Part shown: positions 7,001-14,555 of the stretch, piece after piece
How the letters are laid out: every line of letters starts with the position of its first letter
Numbering within the stretch: position 1 is the stretch's first letter
Program-made: the position numbers and the translations under genes
Notes under the pieces: generated by a model
Database searches by the model: none
What the model saw: only the letters and a program-made list of their open reading frames with translations
Told to the model about the DNA's origin: nothing
Assembly (NCBI GenBank): GCA_934402125.1
Contig: CAKRTY010000004.1
Location: 1-15,675 of the forward strand
Length of the DNA: 15,675 nucleotides
Direction of reading: 5' to 3'
Source of the DNA: an uncultured Anaerosacchariphilus sp.
GTDB taxonomy: Bacteria; Bacillota; Clostridia; Lachnospirales; Lachnospiraceae

Positions 7001-8725
7001 TCAGTTTCCAAAAACAGCCGCCCGCTCCGGGGACATCAGCACAGTTCCGGTTCCCCGATACACAACGGTGTAATCCTTTTCCGTAAACAGCTTTGACAGA
7101 TCACAGGCCAGAAATTCCTCCGCCCAGTGCGCCATATAGACCACATCCGGGAATTTATCCGGGTGCAGCGCGTAATAATCCCACAGCTGGGTGCTTCCCT
7201 CGTGAACCTGCCAGGTAGAATAATTGCCGCAGCCCGCGTCCGTGTAGAGATAGATCCAAGGGGCCACGCCCACCACCATCAGCTCATCCTTTTCCGTCAG
7301 GTCCAGCATATCGATCTCGCCCAGTACCTTCCCATACCACTCCGCCATCTCCGGCGTCGTGTATACACCCTTCAGGGGACCCCGCTTCATCTGCGCCGTC
7401 AAAGCCCAGCTCCGCTCGTCGCCCCAGTCGTAGGTCATTCTGAGCCAGAAGGTTCCCGCAAACTGCACCAGCACCACGCAGGCCACGCACAGAATCACCG
7501 CCTGGTAACGCCCTCGCTGTCTCTGCCGCTCCTCTTTTACCCAGTCTGCCACAAAAATCAGTCCCACGCAGGAGCACATCCCGTAGGCTACGCTCAGGGT
7601 TACGATCCCCGTATTGGTGGCATACTGTACAATCATAGTAAATAACATAGCCGGAAGATACCAGCCGTAAAATAGCCGTTTTTCCCGATGCCCCGTCACC
7701 AGATAAGCCTCCAGGCACCAGAAAGCCAGGGGCAGCATCTGATAATTCACGGTAATATGCTCAAACACAAAGCCATAGTAAATCAGATAGGGTACCACGC
7801 AAAAAGAAGCCAGAAACATATAGATCCAAGCATGCTCACAGCGTTTTTTATCCAGCCAGGTAGCCCCATATACAAAGGCCAGCCCCACGAACATCCAGCG
7901 GTAATTCTTAAAGCACAGGTAAAAATACCGTCCGGTCTTATAGAGATATCCCTCCTGGTGCTCGGAATCTCCTACGATGTGCGGCACATTGGCCAGCACC
8001 TCTGCCAGGGTTCCGCGCTGAAATACAAAGGCAAGGAACAGCACCAGGATAATTCCCGCTCCCAGAGTCATCCAGAGGAAGTTCTGAAACTGCAATGCAC
8101 CCTCCGGCCGGGCTCCCCGCTTTCTGTGCCGTAGGGTTACCACCAGGCAGAGCAGGCCGTAAGCCACATACATCAGGATGGCGAAGGGGTTGGCCAGTAC
8201 GACCACCGCCATCAGGATTCCGCACAAGATATATTCCGGCACCGAATGCTCCATATCTGCCGAAAGCACCGCCAGCAGGACCGGCAGAACCCCAAACTCA
8301 ATGGAATTATAGGACATGGCACAGATACTGAAGGGCGCGAAAATCGCAAACAACAGCGCCGGGCCAAAGGACGCGTACCCTCTTCTCTGGAATCGCAGAT
8401 AGAAAAACAGGGTCAGCGCACCCGCATACGCCAGATACAGAAACCGGCTGGCCATAACGATTCCCTCCGTGGATCCCAGACCCGTCCGAATCAGGCTGTA
8501 GATGGGATGCAGCAGAAAGGAACAGAGCTGTTGGGTCGGATTCCATTCGTCAATGAGAACCTTTTCTCCCCGGAAAATCCGCTCAGAACAGCCGATGAAA
8601 TACATTTCATCGGCTGTATTAAAGCCCCAGAAGCTCCTTATGATAAAAACAACCTGCAGCAGAAGAAACAGACCTATAAAAACCAGGTGCTGACGCCTGC
8701 GGTCTGTCTGTGTGGCCCGAATCAT
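7001..8725 (-). CDS. Polytopic membrane protein, GT-C-type glycosyltransferase-like
   Basis: This is a 574-residue protein with about 11-13 predicted membrane segments. After a first segment at about 13-31 comes a short loop with FNTADEMYF (35-43); an Asp-Glu pair here (D39-E40) is the hallmark position of the catalytic acidic motif of GT-C enzymes, which use polyprenyl-phosphate sugar donors. The last about 145 residues (from about 430) are soluble and probably extracytoplasmic, as in many GT-C proteins. I cannot assign a sugar, acceptor or exact family, so this stays a fold-level call. The ATG overlaps the aldolase stop (ATGA), and the gene is followed after 22 bases by the kinase. Its role could be cell-surface glycosylation monitored by the kinase (inference). 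A perfect 30-bp palindrome covers codons 37-46. Confidence 0.7.
   Translation of the reverse strand: MIRATQTDRRRQHLVFIGLFLLLQVVFIIRSFWGFNTADEMYFIGCSERIFRGEKVLIDEWNPTQQLCSFLLHPIYSLIRTGLGSTEGIVMASRFLYLAYAGALTLFFYLRFQRRGYASFGPALLFAIFAPFSICAMSYNSIEFGVLPVLLAVLSADMEHSVPEYILCGILMAVVVLANPFAILMYVAYGLLCLVVTLRHRKRGARPEGALQFQNFLWMTLGAGIILVLFLAFVFQRGTLAEVLANVPHIVGDSEHQEGYLYKTGRYFYLCFKNYRWMFVGLAFVYGATWLDKKRCEHAWIYMFLASFCVVPYLIYYGFVFEHITVNYQMLPLAFWCLEAYLVTGHREKRLFYGWYLPAMLFTMIVQYATNTGIVTLSVAYGMCSCVGLIFVADWVKEERQRQRGRYQAVILCVACVVLVQFAGTFWLRMTYDWGDERSWALTAQMKRGPLKGVYTTPEMAEWYGKVLGEIDMLDLTEKDELMVVGVAPWIYLYTDAGCGNYSTWQVHEGSTQLWDYYALHPDKFPDVVYMAHWAEEFLACDLSKLFTEKDYTVVYRGTGTVLMSPERAAVFGN
8588..8617. repeat. Perfect 14-bp inverted repeat (30 bp) inside the GT-C-like gene
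   Basis: ACAGCCGATGAAAT at 8588-8601 and its exact complement at 8604-8617 are separated by only two bases. On the coding strand it is aligned to codons 37-46 and encodes TADEMYFIGC, which includes the presumed catalytic Asp-Glu. In mRNA it could form a hairpin about 108 nt after the start codon, with a loop opened to four or more bases; no T run follows, so it does not look like a terminator. Confidence 0.9.
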
Positions 8726-9573
8726 GCCTTACCTGCGCAGCCGCACATCTTCATGCGTGTTTCCACAATCTCTTTTACATGCTCCATCGCTACCTTGCCG
8801 TATTTCTTCGGATCGAAGGCGTCCGGATTGGCTGCCAGGAATTCCTTTACGCCGTCGGTATAAGCGATACGAAGCTCGGTCGCGAAGTTTACCTTGCAGA
8901 TACCGCGCTTAATGCTCTCTACCACAGCCTCCTCAGAAAGACCGCTTGCGCCGTGCAGTACCAGCGGAATGTCTACGACCTTCCGGATCTCTGCCAGACG
9001 ATCCAGATCCAGCTTCGGTACTCCCTTGTATACGCCGTGGGCAGTTCCGATGGCTACCGCCAGGGATGTTACGCCGGTGCGCTCCACGAATTCTTTTGCC
9101 TCCAGCGGATCGGTATAGCCATTGCCCTCACCGCCGTCCAGATCGTCCTCTTTTCCTCCGACCTTTCCAAGCTCTGCTTCTACCGGGATTCCGGAGGGTC
9201 TGCAGGCGTCTGCCACAGCCTTTGTTATCGCGATATTTTCTTCAAACACATTGTGGGAACCGTCAATCATGATGGATGTATAGCCTGTCCGCAGGGCGCG
9301 CATAGCCAGGTCAAAGCTGTCGCCATGATCCAGGTGCAGACACACCGGAACGCTTGCCCGCTCCGCTGCTGCCTTTACATTTGCCAGATACATATCCAGT
9401 CCCGCATACTTGATGGTGGACGGTGTGGTCTGCATCATCAGCGGCGCCCGAAGTTCCTCTGCCGCAGCAATAACCGCCATTACCATTTCCATATTCTCCA
9501 CATTGAAAGCGCCTACTGCGTAGCCGCCCTTCTGTGCGTCTAAAAGCATCTTTTCTGATGTAACAAATGACAT
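8722..9573 (-). CDS. Class II (zinc) fructose/tagatose-bisphosphate aldolase family protein
   Basis: This is a 283-residue class II ketose-bisphosphate aldolase that cleaves or joins DHAP and an aldehyde phosphate in the cytoplasm. Motifs: HLDHGDS (80-86) with catalytic D82 and zinc ligand H83; GTAHGVYKG (176-184) with H179; LHGASG (206-211) with H207; and the substrate loop KVNFATELR (227-235). The region GGKEDDLDGGEGNGYTDP (139-156) matches the metal/phosphate loop of the FbaA/GatY/KbaY group. The length is usual, with a Cys-rich tail (MKMCGCAGKA). GAGGAGG precedes the ATG, and a good promoter lies at 9615-9643. It heads an operon with a GT-C-like protein and a two-component system, and it overlaps the next gene by four bases. 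The substrate could be fructose-, tagatose- or another ketose phosphate; nearby fucI makes a deoxysugar-phosphate substrate thinkable but unproven. No symbol is given for this reason. Confidence 0.9.
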   Translation of the reverse strand: MSFVTSEKMLLDAQKGGYAVGAFNVENMEMVMAVIAAAEELRAPLMMQTTPSTIKYAGLDMYLANVKAAAERASVPVCLHLDHGDSFDLAMRALRTGYTSIMIDGSHNVFEENIAITKAVADACRPSGIPVEAELGKVGGKEDDLDGGEGNGYTDPLEAKEFVERTGVTSLAVAIGTAHGVYKGVPKLDLDRLAEIRKVVDIPLVLHGASGLSEEAVVESIKRGICKVNFATELRIAYTDGVKEFLAANPDAFDPKKYGKVAMEHVKEIVETRMKMCGCAGKA

Positions 9574-9614
9574 GATCGTTCCTCCTCGTGATGATTTCCT
9601 TTTTTATATTCTAT

Positions 9615-9643
9615 ATCATACCCCGTATTCCCAAAAAGTGCAA
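9615..9643 (-). promoter_or_regulatory. SigA-type promoter of the aldolase/GT-C/two-component operon
   Basis: On the minus strand TTGCAC (9643-9638) and TATGAT (9620-9615) are separated by exactly 17 bp. The start would fall near 9608, giving a leader of about 35 nt that contains the GAGGAGG site. Confidence 0.7.
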
Positions 9644-9674
9644 TCATTTCCGCTTCTGTCTTCTGATCCAAAAG

Positions 9675-9700
9675 AGGCACAGCGCTTTTGCGCCGTGCCT
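9675..9700 (-). terminator. Terminator of fucI
   Basis: AGGCAC-A-GCGC / GCGC-C-GTGCCT with a TTTT loop on the + strand forms a stem of ten pairs with one A/C mismatch. On the minus strand it follows the fucI stop by about 25 bases and is followed by CTTTT. It separates fucI from the aldolase operon. Confidence 0.7.
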
Positions 9701-9724
9701 CCTGAAACAACATGTTTAATCGAA

Positions 9725-11527
9725 TTAACGGATGGTCTTATACAGCGGTCCGTATGCCTTGCATGCGCGGAAATCCTGTCCCTCTTTGTCCATACCGAAT
9801 GCATTCCATGCTGCCGGACGGAAGATCTCCTCCTCCGGAACATTGTGCATGCATACCGGGATTCTCAAGATGGAGCAAAGGGTAATCAGGTCTGCGCCGA
9901 TATGGCCGTAGCTGATAGCGCCATGGTTTGCGCCCCAGTTGTTCATCATATCGTAAGCGGTCTTGAATGCGCCCTCGCCTGTGCAGCGCGGTGCGAACCA
10001 TGTGCAGGGCCATGTATAGTCTGTTCTCTTCCACAGAGTATCGGATACATCATCCGGCAGGTTAATGGTCCAGCCCTCTGCAATCTGCAGAACCGGTCCA
10101 AGTCCTTTTACAAGGTTCAGACGAATCATGGTAGCCGGCATCTCAGCTCTGGTCAGGAAACGGGAGGAGAATCCGCCGCCACGGAAGTAGCCGTTGTCAG
10201 CTGCGTTCCAGGTGGTTGCTTCCATAATCTTCTTCTGATCCTCTTCGGTTACGTCCCACCACTGCTTCATGGTACCGTTGCCATTCTCATCCTTTACCTC
10301 GCCGCAAGCGTCCAGACAGCATGCGCCGGAGTTGATCAGATGAATAAAGCCGTCAGCCTCTTTTGCCTTGCCTTCCAGATCATAGCCGGTAACTCTCTTT
10401 ACTGCATCTCCGCTCCAGTAGGTACGAACATCCGCGAACATCTGAGCGCGGCCGGTCAGAAGCTTCATGAACATCATGCCCAGTCCGTTCAGTACGTCGT
10501 TCTCGGTAGCCAGGATGTACGGCTCTCTTGCGCCTTCCCAGTCGAAGGAGGTGTTCAGCATTGCCTCTGCAAAGTCTCCGTTGGGATAGAAGTCTGTCCA
10601 CTGTCTCTGTCCCTGGAAGCCTGCTGCCAGAGCGTTGTGTCCGATAGCTTCCTCGGAGAACTTCGGATCCAGGTTATCGCAGCCGTTCATCAGTTCCTTG
10701 ATGATCACTGCCATCTTCACTACGAACTCAAACTGCTCTTCCTTCTGCTCCTCGCTCATCTGAAGCTCGGGCGGGTTCTTGTCAAAGCCGATGGTACAGG
10801 TCTCTTTTGCCCACTTCAGAGCCTTCTCAAACTCCTCGTGGTCATAGATACCCTCTGTCATACGACGGATGATTTCAACCTCATCTACAGACTCCACACG
10901 CATTCCCAGGTATTCCTCGATGAATTCCGGGCTGATGATGGATCCGCCGATACCCATGGTAACGGAACCGATCTGCAGGTAGGATTTTCCTCTCATGGTA
11001 GCTGCTGCAACTGCCGCGCGGCCGAAGCGAATCAACTTTGCCTTTACGTCCTCCGGGATGGTCTCATCGTCCGCATCCTGAACGTCATGTCCGTAGATAC
11101 CGAATGCCGGAAGTCCCTTCTGTGCATGGGTAGCCAGTACGGAAGCCAGGTATACAGCACCCGGTCTCTCGGTAGCGTTCAGTCCCCATACGCCCTTGAT
11201 GGTCAGCGGATCGGTATCCATGGTCTCGGAACCGTAGCACCAGCAGGGAGTAACGGTCAGGGTAATATCTACGCCTGCCTTGCGGAACTTGTCTGCACAT
11301 GCTGCCGCCTCACCTACACGTCCGATGGTGGTGTCTGCGATTACAACCTTTACCGGCTCGCCGTTGGAATAACGAATATTTTCCTCAAACAGCTTCGCTG
11401 CTGCCTTTGCCATACCCATCGTCTGCTCTTCCAGGGATCCTCTTACGTCAAGAGCTCCTCTTCTTCCGTCGATAGTAGGACGAATACCAATTACCGGATA
11501 ATCCCCAATTAATCTGCTTTTTGCCAC
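9725..11527 (-). CDS. fucI: L-fucose isomerase
   Basis: This 600-residue enzyme interconverts L-fucose and L-fuculose (and often D-arabinose/ribulose), the first step of fucose use; it is Mn-dependent and cytoplasmic. It is full length for the FucI family (about 590). Recognisable segments include [25 protein letters not shown] residues at about 112-131, metal-site candidates E342 (ATENDVLNG) and D366 (MFADVRTYW), and H535 in [13 protein letters not shown]. These correspond to the E337/D361/H528 ligands of the E. coli enzyme by motif, not by alignment. The start is GTG at 11527, with TGGAGGG about nine bases upstream; no ATG is nearby. It stands alone with its own terminator, divergent from an AraC-family regulator. 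No fuculokinase or fuculose-phosphate aldolase of the FucA type is in the window, so the rest of the pathway must lie elsewhere or use other enzymes. Confidence 0.96.
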   Translation of the reverse strand: MAKSRLIGDYPVIGIRPTIDGRRGALDVRGSLEEQTMGMAKAAAKLFEENIRYSNGEPVKVVIADTTIGRVGEAAACADKFRKAGVDITLTVTPCWCYGSETMDTDPLTIKGVWGLNATERPGAVYLASVLATHAQKGLPAFGIYGHDVQDADDETIPEDVKAKLIRFGRAAVAAATMRGKSYLQIGSVTMGIGGSIISPEFIEEYLGMRVESVDEVEIIRRMTEGIYDHEEFEKALKWAKETCTIGFDKNPPELQMSEEQKEEQFEFVVKMAVIIKELMNGCDNLDPKFSEEAIGHNALAAGFQGQRQWTDFYPNGDFAEAMLNTSFDWEGAREPYILATENDVLNGLGMMFMKLLTGRAQMFADVRTYWSGDAVKRVTGYDLEGKAKEADGFIHLINSGACCLDACGEVKDENGNGTMKQWWDVTEEDQKKIMEATTWNAADNGYFRGGGFSSRFLTRAEMPATMIRLNLVKGLGPVLQIAEGWTINLPDDVSDTLWKRTDYTWPCTWFAPRCTGEGAFKTAYDMMNNWGANHGAISYGHIGADLITLCSILRIPVCMHNVPEEEIFRPAAWNAFGMDKEGQDFRACKAYGPLYKTIR

Positions 11528-11580
11528 TTTTTTAACCCTCCATTTTTTGTAAAATAGATTTTCACGTTTCTGATGATCAC

Positions 11581-11609
11581 ATTATATAACACTTTATAAA
11601 AAAATGCAC
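11581..11609 (-). promoter_or_regulatory. Likely fucI promoter with weak -35
   Basis: A perfect -10 TATAAT (minus strand, 11586-11581) has only GTGCAT at the 17-bp -35 position (11609-11604). A strong -10 with a poor -35 is what one expects of a promoter that needs an activator, and an AraC-family gene is transcribed divergently next to it. The leader to the GTG start would be about 45-50 nt. Confidence 0.5.
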
Positions 11610-11628
11610 GTAATTTTCTGTTATGATA

Positions 11629-11657
11629 TGGACATTTTTTGTGCTAATTGTTATACT
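11629..11657 (+). promoter_or_regulatory. Promoter of the AraC-family gene
   Basis: TGGACA (11629-11634) and TATACT (11652-11657) are separated by 17 bp, and TG precedes the -10 by one base (extended -10). This leaves about 60 nt of leader before the ATG at 11727. It lies back to back with the fucI promoter, with about 20 bp between the two -35 positions. Confidence 0.65.
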
Positions 11658-11726
11658 TCTTCTATATAAAAGAAACATCTTTTATTACATTCGACCGATA
11701 ATTTGTGTGGCAGGAGATTCTTTATT

Positions 11727-12650
11727 ATGAAAGCTTTCCATGAAGTGCGAAATTACGATTCTGACTATATGGTCTGGCATTCCCGGTATGACAATATCGG
11801 GTTTCTGGCCCACTGGCATAAGGAAATCGAGCTGATCTATGTCCGCTCCGGTTCCTGTTCCCTAAGCATTACCGATCAGACCTTTCTGGCCCGGGCCGGG
11901 GATCTGGCTATCTGCGAGAGCGGTATGATTCACTACAGCAATTCCCACGGCATGGACAACTCTCTGGATTTCATCATTTTTGACACCTCAATTCTGGGAC
12001 CGATTTTTCAGAATCCCGGCTTTACGCACCCTCTGGTCACCCGGGAGGAATTGGAAGCCTGCGGGCTGTCAGAACGTCTGCGCGCGCTCATCGCCACGGT
12101 TTCCCGTGAACTGGAACAGAAGCAGCCCTTCTATCAGGAAGTGGTCACTTCTTCCCTCCAGACCTTCTGGGCGCTGCTGAAACGCTATCACCCCCGGAAT
12201 GAGCCGGGGCAACTGCCGGACGACCGTCGTTCCCGTACTCTGGGGGAATTGCAGGAGTTGCTTTCCTACATGGACACACACTATGCAGACAACATCACTC
12301 TGGAATACGCCGCTTCCCGGATGAATTTCAGCAACAGTCATTTTTCCAAGACATTCAAGAAACTCATGGGTATCAATTTTGTGACCTATCTGAATCTGGT
12401 TCGTGTGGAGCAGGCGGCGTCACAGCTTCGGAACACCGAAAACAAGATTACCGACATCGCCCTGTCCTGCGGTTTCAATAACATCCGCACCTTCAACCGG
12501 GTTTTCAAGGATATCACCGGCTGCACCCCTTCCGAGTTTCTGCTGCTGGCTGATCCAAATGTATACAAAAGAACCTACTATAACCGTCGTTCAGGGGAAA
12601 AGGAATATGTGAAAAATGATTCCTTAACCCTTGTAAAAAATCATCCGTAA
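11727..12650 (+). CDS. AraC-family transcriptional regulator (probable fucI regulator)
   Basis: This is a 307-residue regulator with an N-terminal cupin-like effector domain (about 10-130; HWHKEIELIYVRSGS at 29-43, RAGDLAICESGMIH at 56-69) and a C-terminal AraC/XylS DNA-binding domain (about 175-275). The two helix-turn-helices are ITLEYAASRMNFSNSHFSKTF (about 190-210, written in parts: ITLEYAASRMNF then SNSHFSKTF) and ITDIALSCGFNNIRTFNRVF (241-260), followed by GCTPSEFL. The TTG frame extension to 11703 is rejected because AGGAG lies before the ATG at 11727, ten bases away. Divergent placement from fucI suggests that it activates fucI in response to a sugar (inference). The DUF402 gene follows after 14 bases and is probably cotranscribed. 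The residues after about 275 form a basic tail with no recognised role. Confidence 0.92.
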   Translation: MKAFHEVRNYDSDYMVWHSRYDNIGFLAHWHKEIELIYVRSGSCSLSITDQTFLARAGDLAICESGMIHYSNSHGMDNSLDFIIFDTSILGPIFQNPGFTHPLVTREELEACGLSERLRALIATVSRELEQKQPFYQEVVTSSLQTFWALLKRYHPRNEPGQLPDDRRSRTLGELQELLSYMDTHYADNITLEYAASRMNFSNSHFSKTFKKLMGINFVTYLNLVRVEQAASQLRNTENKITDIALSCGFNNIRTFNRVFKDITGCTPSEFLLLADPNVYKRTYYNRRSGEKEYVKNDSLTLVKNHP

Positions 12651-12664
12651 AAGGAGGTCCCACT

Positions 12665-13144
12665 ATGGCAGAACACCCCACTCTGATTCGTAAACGACTG
12701 ATTCCCCTGGAAACCCTTCGTCTGGAGAAGGATGTGATCGTCCATCAAAGTGACCGGCTGCTGGTCACCAAATGGACCACCATCAAGCCAAAAAAAGAGC
12801 TGCATCACGGCGCTTCCTGTTTTCTTTTGAAAGAAGGCTGGAAGGTCAGCCGTTTTCTGGACCACCAGGGCAATCTGATCTGCTGGTACTGTGATATCAT
12901 TGCCACCAACTACGATGCTGCTACGGACACCTTTACCTTCACCGATCTGCTGGCGGATGTGCTGATTTATCCTTCCGGTCTGATTAAGGTGGTGGATCTG
13001 GACGAACTGGCCGATGCCGTTGAGAAAAAGCTGATTACCACCGAGCAGCTTCTGGATTCTCTTCGGAAGCTGGACGCTTTGCTTCGGCTGATTTACGATG
13101 GAGCCCTGCTTCCGGCACTGGAGAACTACTGGCCGGAGGACTGA
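12665..13144 (+). CDS. DUF402 (FomD/NtdP-like) phosphohydrolase
   Basis: This 159-residue protein matches the DUF402 beta-barrel family, whose studied members include nucleoside di-/triphosphate phosphatase NtdP of Gram-positive cocci and bacilli and FomD. Family residues visible: WKVSRFLD (59-66), WYCDI (74-78) with D77, TDLLADVLIYPSG (93-105) with D94 and D98, and VVDLDELADA (109-118) with D111, D113 and E114. This acidic set is the expected divalent-metal site. The start ATG has a near-perfect AAGGAGGT six bases upstream. It sits 14 bases after the AraC-family gene and is followed by hairpins. The substrate here is not known; a nucleotide phosphatase role is an inference from the family. 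Confidence 0.8.
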   Translation: MAEHPTLIRKRLIPLETLRLEKDVIVHQSDRLLVTKWTTIKPKKELHHGASCFLLKEGWKVSRFLDHQGNLICWYCDIIATNYDAATDTFTFTDLLADVLIYPSGLIKVVDLDELADAVEKKLITTEQLLDSLRKLDALLRLIYDGALLPALENYWPED

Positions 13145-13158
13145 AATTTTTACAAAAT

Positions 13159-13315
13159 AGAATCCTGCTCTGCAGGATTCTCCGCCTGCGGCGGGTCGCT
13201 TTAGCGACATCATTCCATTCCGCCGCAGTGCGATCCCCCGGAGGGGCTTTTTGCTCTATAGGAATCATAGCTTTCGCACTTTAACGTAACACAGTATTTC
13301 CTATAGAGCAAAAAA
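13159..13315. repeat. Compact array of inverted repeats, possible dispersed palindromic element or structured RNA
   Basis: Nested hairpins fill the 3' flank of the DUF402 gene. AGAATCCTGC/GCAGGATTCT has a three-base loop (13159-13181). CTGCGGCGG (about 13186-13194) pairs with CCGCCGCAG (about 13220-13228), enclosing GTCGC-TTTA-GCGAC. CCCC/GGGG lies at 13235-13246. A perfect 17-bp repeat, TTTTTGCTCTATAGGAA at 13248-13264 and its complement at 13298-13314, encloses 33 bases; AGTGCGA (13227-13233) can also pair with TCGCACT (13274-13280). There is no open frame of note and no transposase. Such dense, partly GC-rich pairing is typical of repeated extragenic palindromes or MITE-like elements, but copy number cannot be seen here. 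Confidence 0.6.
13235..13252 (+). terminator. Small intrinsic-terminator-like hairpin after the DUF402 gene
   Basis: CCCC at 13235-13238 and GGGG at 13243-13246 enclose CGGA, followed by C and five T residues (13248-13252). It lies about 90 bases after the DUF402 stop and is embedded in the palindromic array. Confidence 0.5.
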
Positions 13316-13373
13316 GTGTCAATATGTGAAAAAGAAGTTTTTATTATCTTCATTTCACATATTGACACTTTTT
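13311..13373. terminator. Strong bidirectional terminator between convergent genes
   Basis: A perfect 21-bp inverted repeat (13311-13331 with 13353-13373) begins with five A and ends with five T, with an inner GAAG/CTTC pairing. It can terminate the AraC-DUF402 transcript on + and the rpiB-upp-dCMP deaminase transcript on -; the latter ends 18 bases before it. Confidence 0.9.
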
Positions 13374-13390
13374 ATTTTATCTCTGCTTTC

Positions 13391-13876
13391 TTACACTTCC
13401 AGTGTAATCTGCCGCTCTGTATGATGATAGGGCACCAGCTCCACACCAGCGGAGCGGAACATCCGCTTGGACGCCAGCGTGGCCGGAGTATCCGCATATT
13501 TGTCACAGGCATAAACCACGGTCTTCAGTCCTGCCTGAATAATCGCTTTCGCGCATTCATTGCAGGGGAACAGCGCCACATAGATCTTGGCACCCTCCAG
13601 GCTTCCGCCCCGGTAATTGAGAATCGCGTTCAATTCCGCATGGGTCACAAAGGGATACTTGGTATCATTGCTTTCTCCGGTTCTTCCCCAGGGAAATTCA
13701 TCGTCGTCACAGCCCTTTGGAAAGCCGTTGTAGCCCATGGACAGAATCTTGTTGTCCTGGCTGACGATACATGCGCCCACCTGGGTATTGGGGTCCTTGG
13801 ACCGCATCCCCGAAAGCAGCGCCACACCCATAAAATATTCATCCCAGCTGATGTAATCCTGCCGCTTTTCTCCCAT
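13391..13876 (-). CDS. dCMP deaminase (ComEB-like cytidine/deoxycytidylate deaminase)
   Basis: This 161-residue zinc enzyme converts dCMP to dUMP, feeding dTMP synthesis. From the chosen start the zinc/catalytic residues are H79 and E81 in THAELNAI and C105 and C108 in PCNECAK. The N-terminal part [19 protein letters not shown] and [21 protein letters not shown] are typical. The frame is open further upstream and would overlap upp, but GGAGGT six bases before the ATG at 13876 fixes the start 19 bases after the upp stop. It is the last gene of the rpiB-upp operon and ends next to a bidirectional terminator. The competence name ComEB is used for some relatives; here a nucleotide-salvage role is the simplest reading. 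Confidence 0.93.
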   Translation of the reverse strand: MGEKRQDYISWDEYFMGVALLSGMRSKDPNTQVGACIVSQDNKILSMGYNGFPKGCDDDEFPWGRTGESNDTKYPFVTHAELNAILNYRGGSLEGAKIYVALFPCNECAKAIIQAGLKTVVYACDKYADTPATLASKRMFRSAGVELVPYHHTERQITLEV

Positions 13877-13895
13877 GCCTTTACCTCCGCCAATT

Positions 13896-14525
13896 TTATT
13901 TGGTTCCGAAAATACGGTCTCCGGCATCGCCCAGACCCGGAACAATGTAACCATTCTCATTCAGATGCTTATCCAGGGCTCCGATATAGATATCCACATC
14001 CGGATGTGCCTCCTGCAGCTTCTTTACGCCTTCTGGAGCGGCAATGATGCACAGGAAGCGCATATTCTTTACGCCACGGTTCTTCAGCATCTGGATAGCT
14101 GCAATAGCAGAACCGCCGGTAGCCAGCATCGGGTCTACCACAAATACGTCTCTCTCATCACAGTCCTTCGGAATCTTGCAGTAATACTCTACCGGCTCCA
14201 GAGTCTCTTCATTTCTGTACAGTCCGATATGTCCTACCTTTGCGGAAGGAATCATGGTCAGAACGCCTTCTACCATACCCAGGCCTGCCCGGAGAATCGG
14301 AATTACTGCCAGCTTCTTTCCTGCCAGTTCCTTTACTGTAGTTGTGCAGATAGGAGTATCCACCTCCACATCCTGAAGCTTCAGATCCTTAGTTGCCTCA
14401 TAGGTGATAAGAGAACCGATCTCACTGATCATGTCACGGAATTCTCTGGTACCGGTTTCCTTTCTGCGGATAATACCGATTTTATGCGCTATCAGCGGGT
14501 GATCCATAACTACTACTTTTGACAT
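13896..14525 (-). CDS. upp: Uracil phosphoribosyltransferase
   Basis: This 209-residue enzyme makes UMP from uracil and PRPP (pyrimidine salvage). It has the family's usual length. Motifs: the opening [14 protein letters not shown] (7-20), PILRAGLGM (76-84), the PRPP loop [12 protein letters not shown] (129-140), and the uracil-binding C-terminus [12 protein letters not shown] (193-204) ending in FGTK. AGGGAG lies about nine bases before the ATG. It follows rpiB by 30 bases and precedes the deaminase by 19, so one transcript is likely. The common Bacillus order rpiB-glyA-upp is shortened here, with no glyA between. Confidence 0.97.
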   Translation of the reverse strand: MSKVVVMDHPLIAHKIGIIRRKETGTREFRDMISEIGSLITYEATKDLKLQDVEVDTPICTTTVKELAGKKLAVIPILRAGLGMVEGVLTMIPSAKVGHIGLYRNEETLEPVEYYCKIPKDCDERDVFVVDPMLATGGSAIAAIQMLKNRGVKNMRFLCIIAAPEGVKKLQEAHPDVDIYIGALDKHLNENGYIVPGLGDAGDRIFGTK

Positions 14526-14555
14526 TTCTTTCGTCTCCCTTTTTTATAATAATTT

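Noticed and set aside
9572..11512. 646-codon open frame on + opposite fucI
   Set aside because: The sense strand encodes a full-length FucI; the antisense product is Cys/His/Leu-rich with no family features.
11540..11600. CcpA cre site upstream of fucI (around GAAACGTG on the minus strand)
   Set aside because: Several mismatches to the cre consensus, so it cannot be supported.
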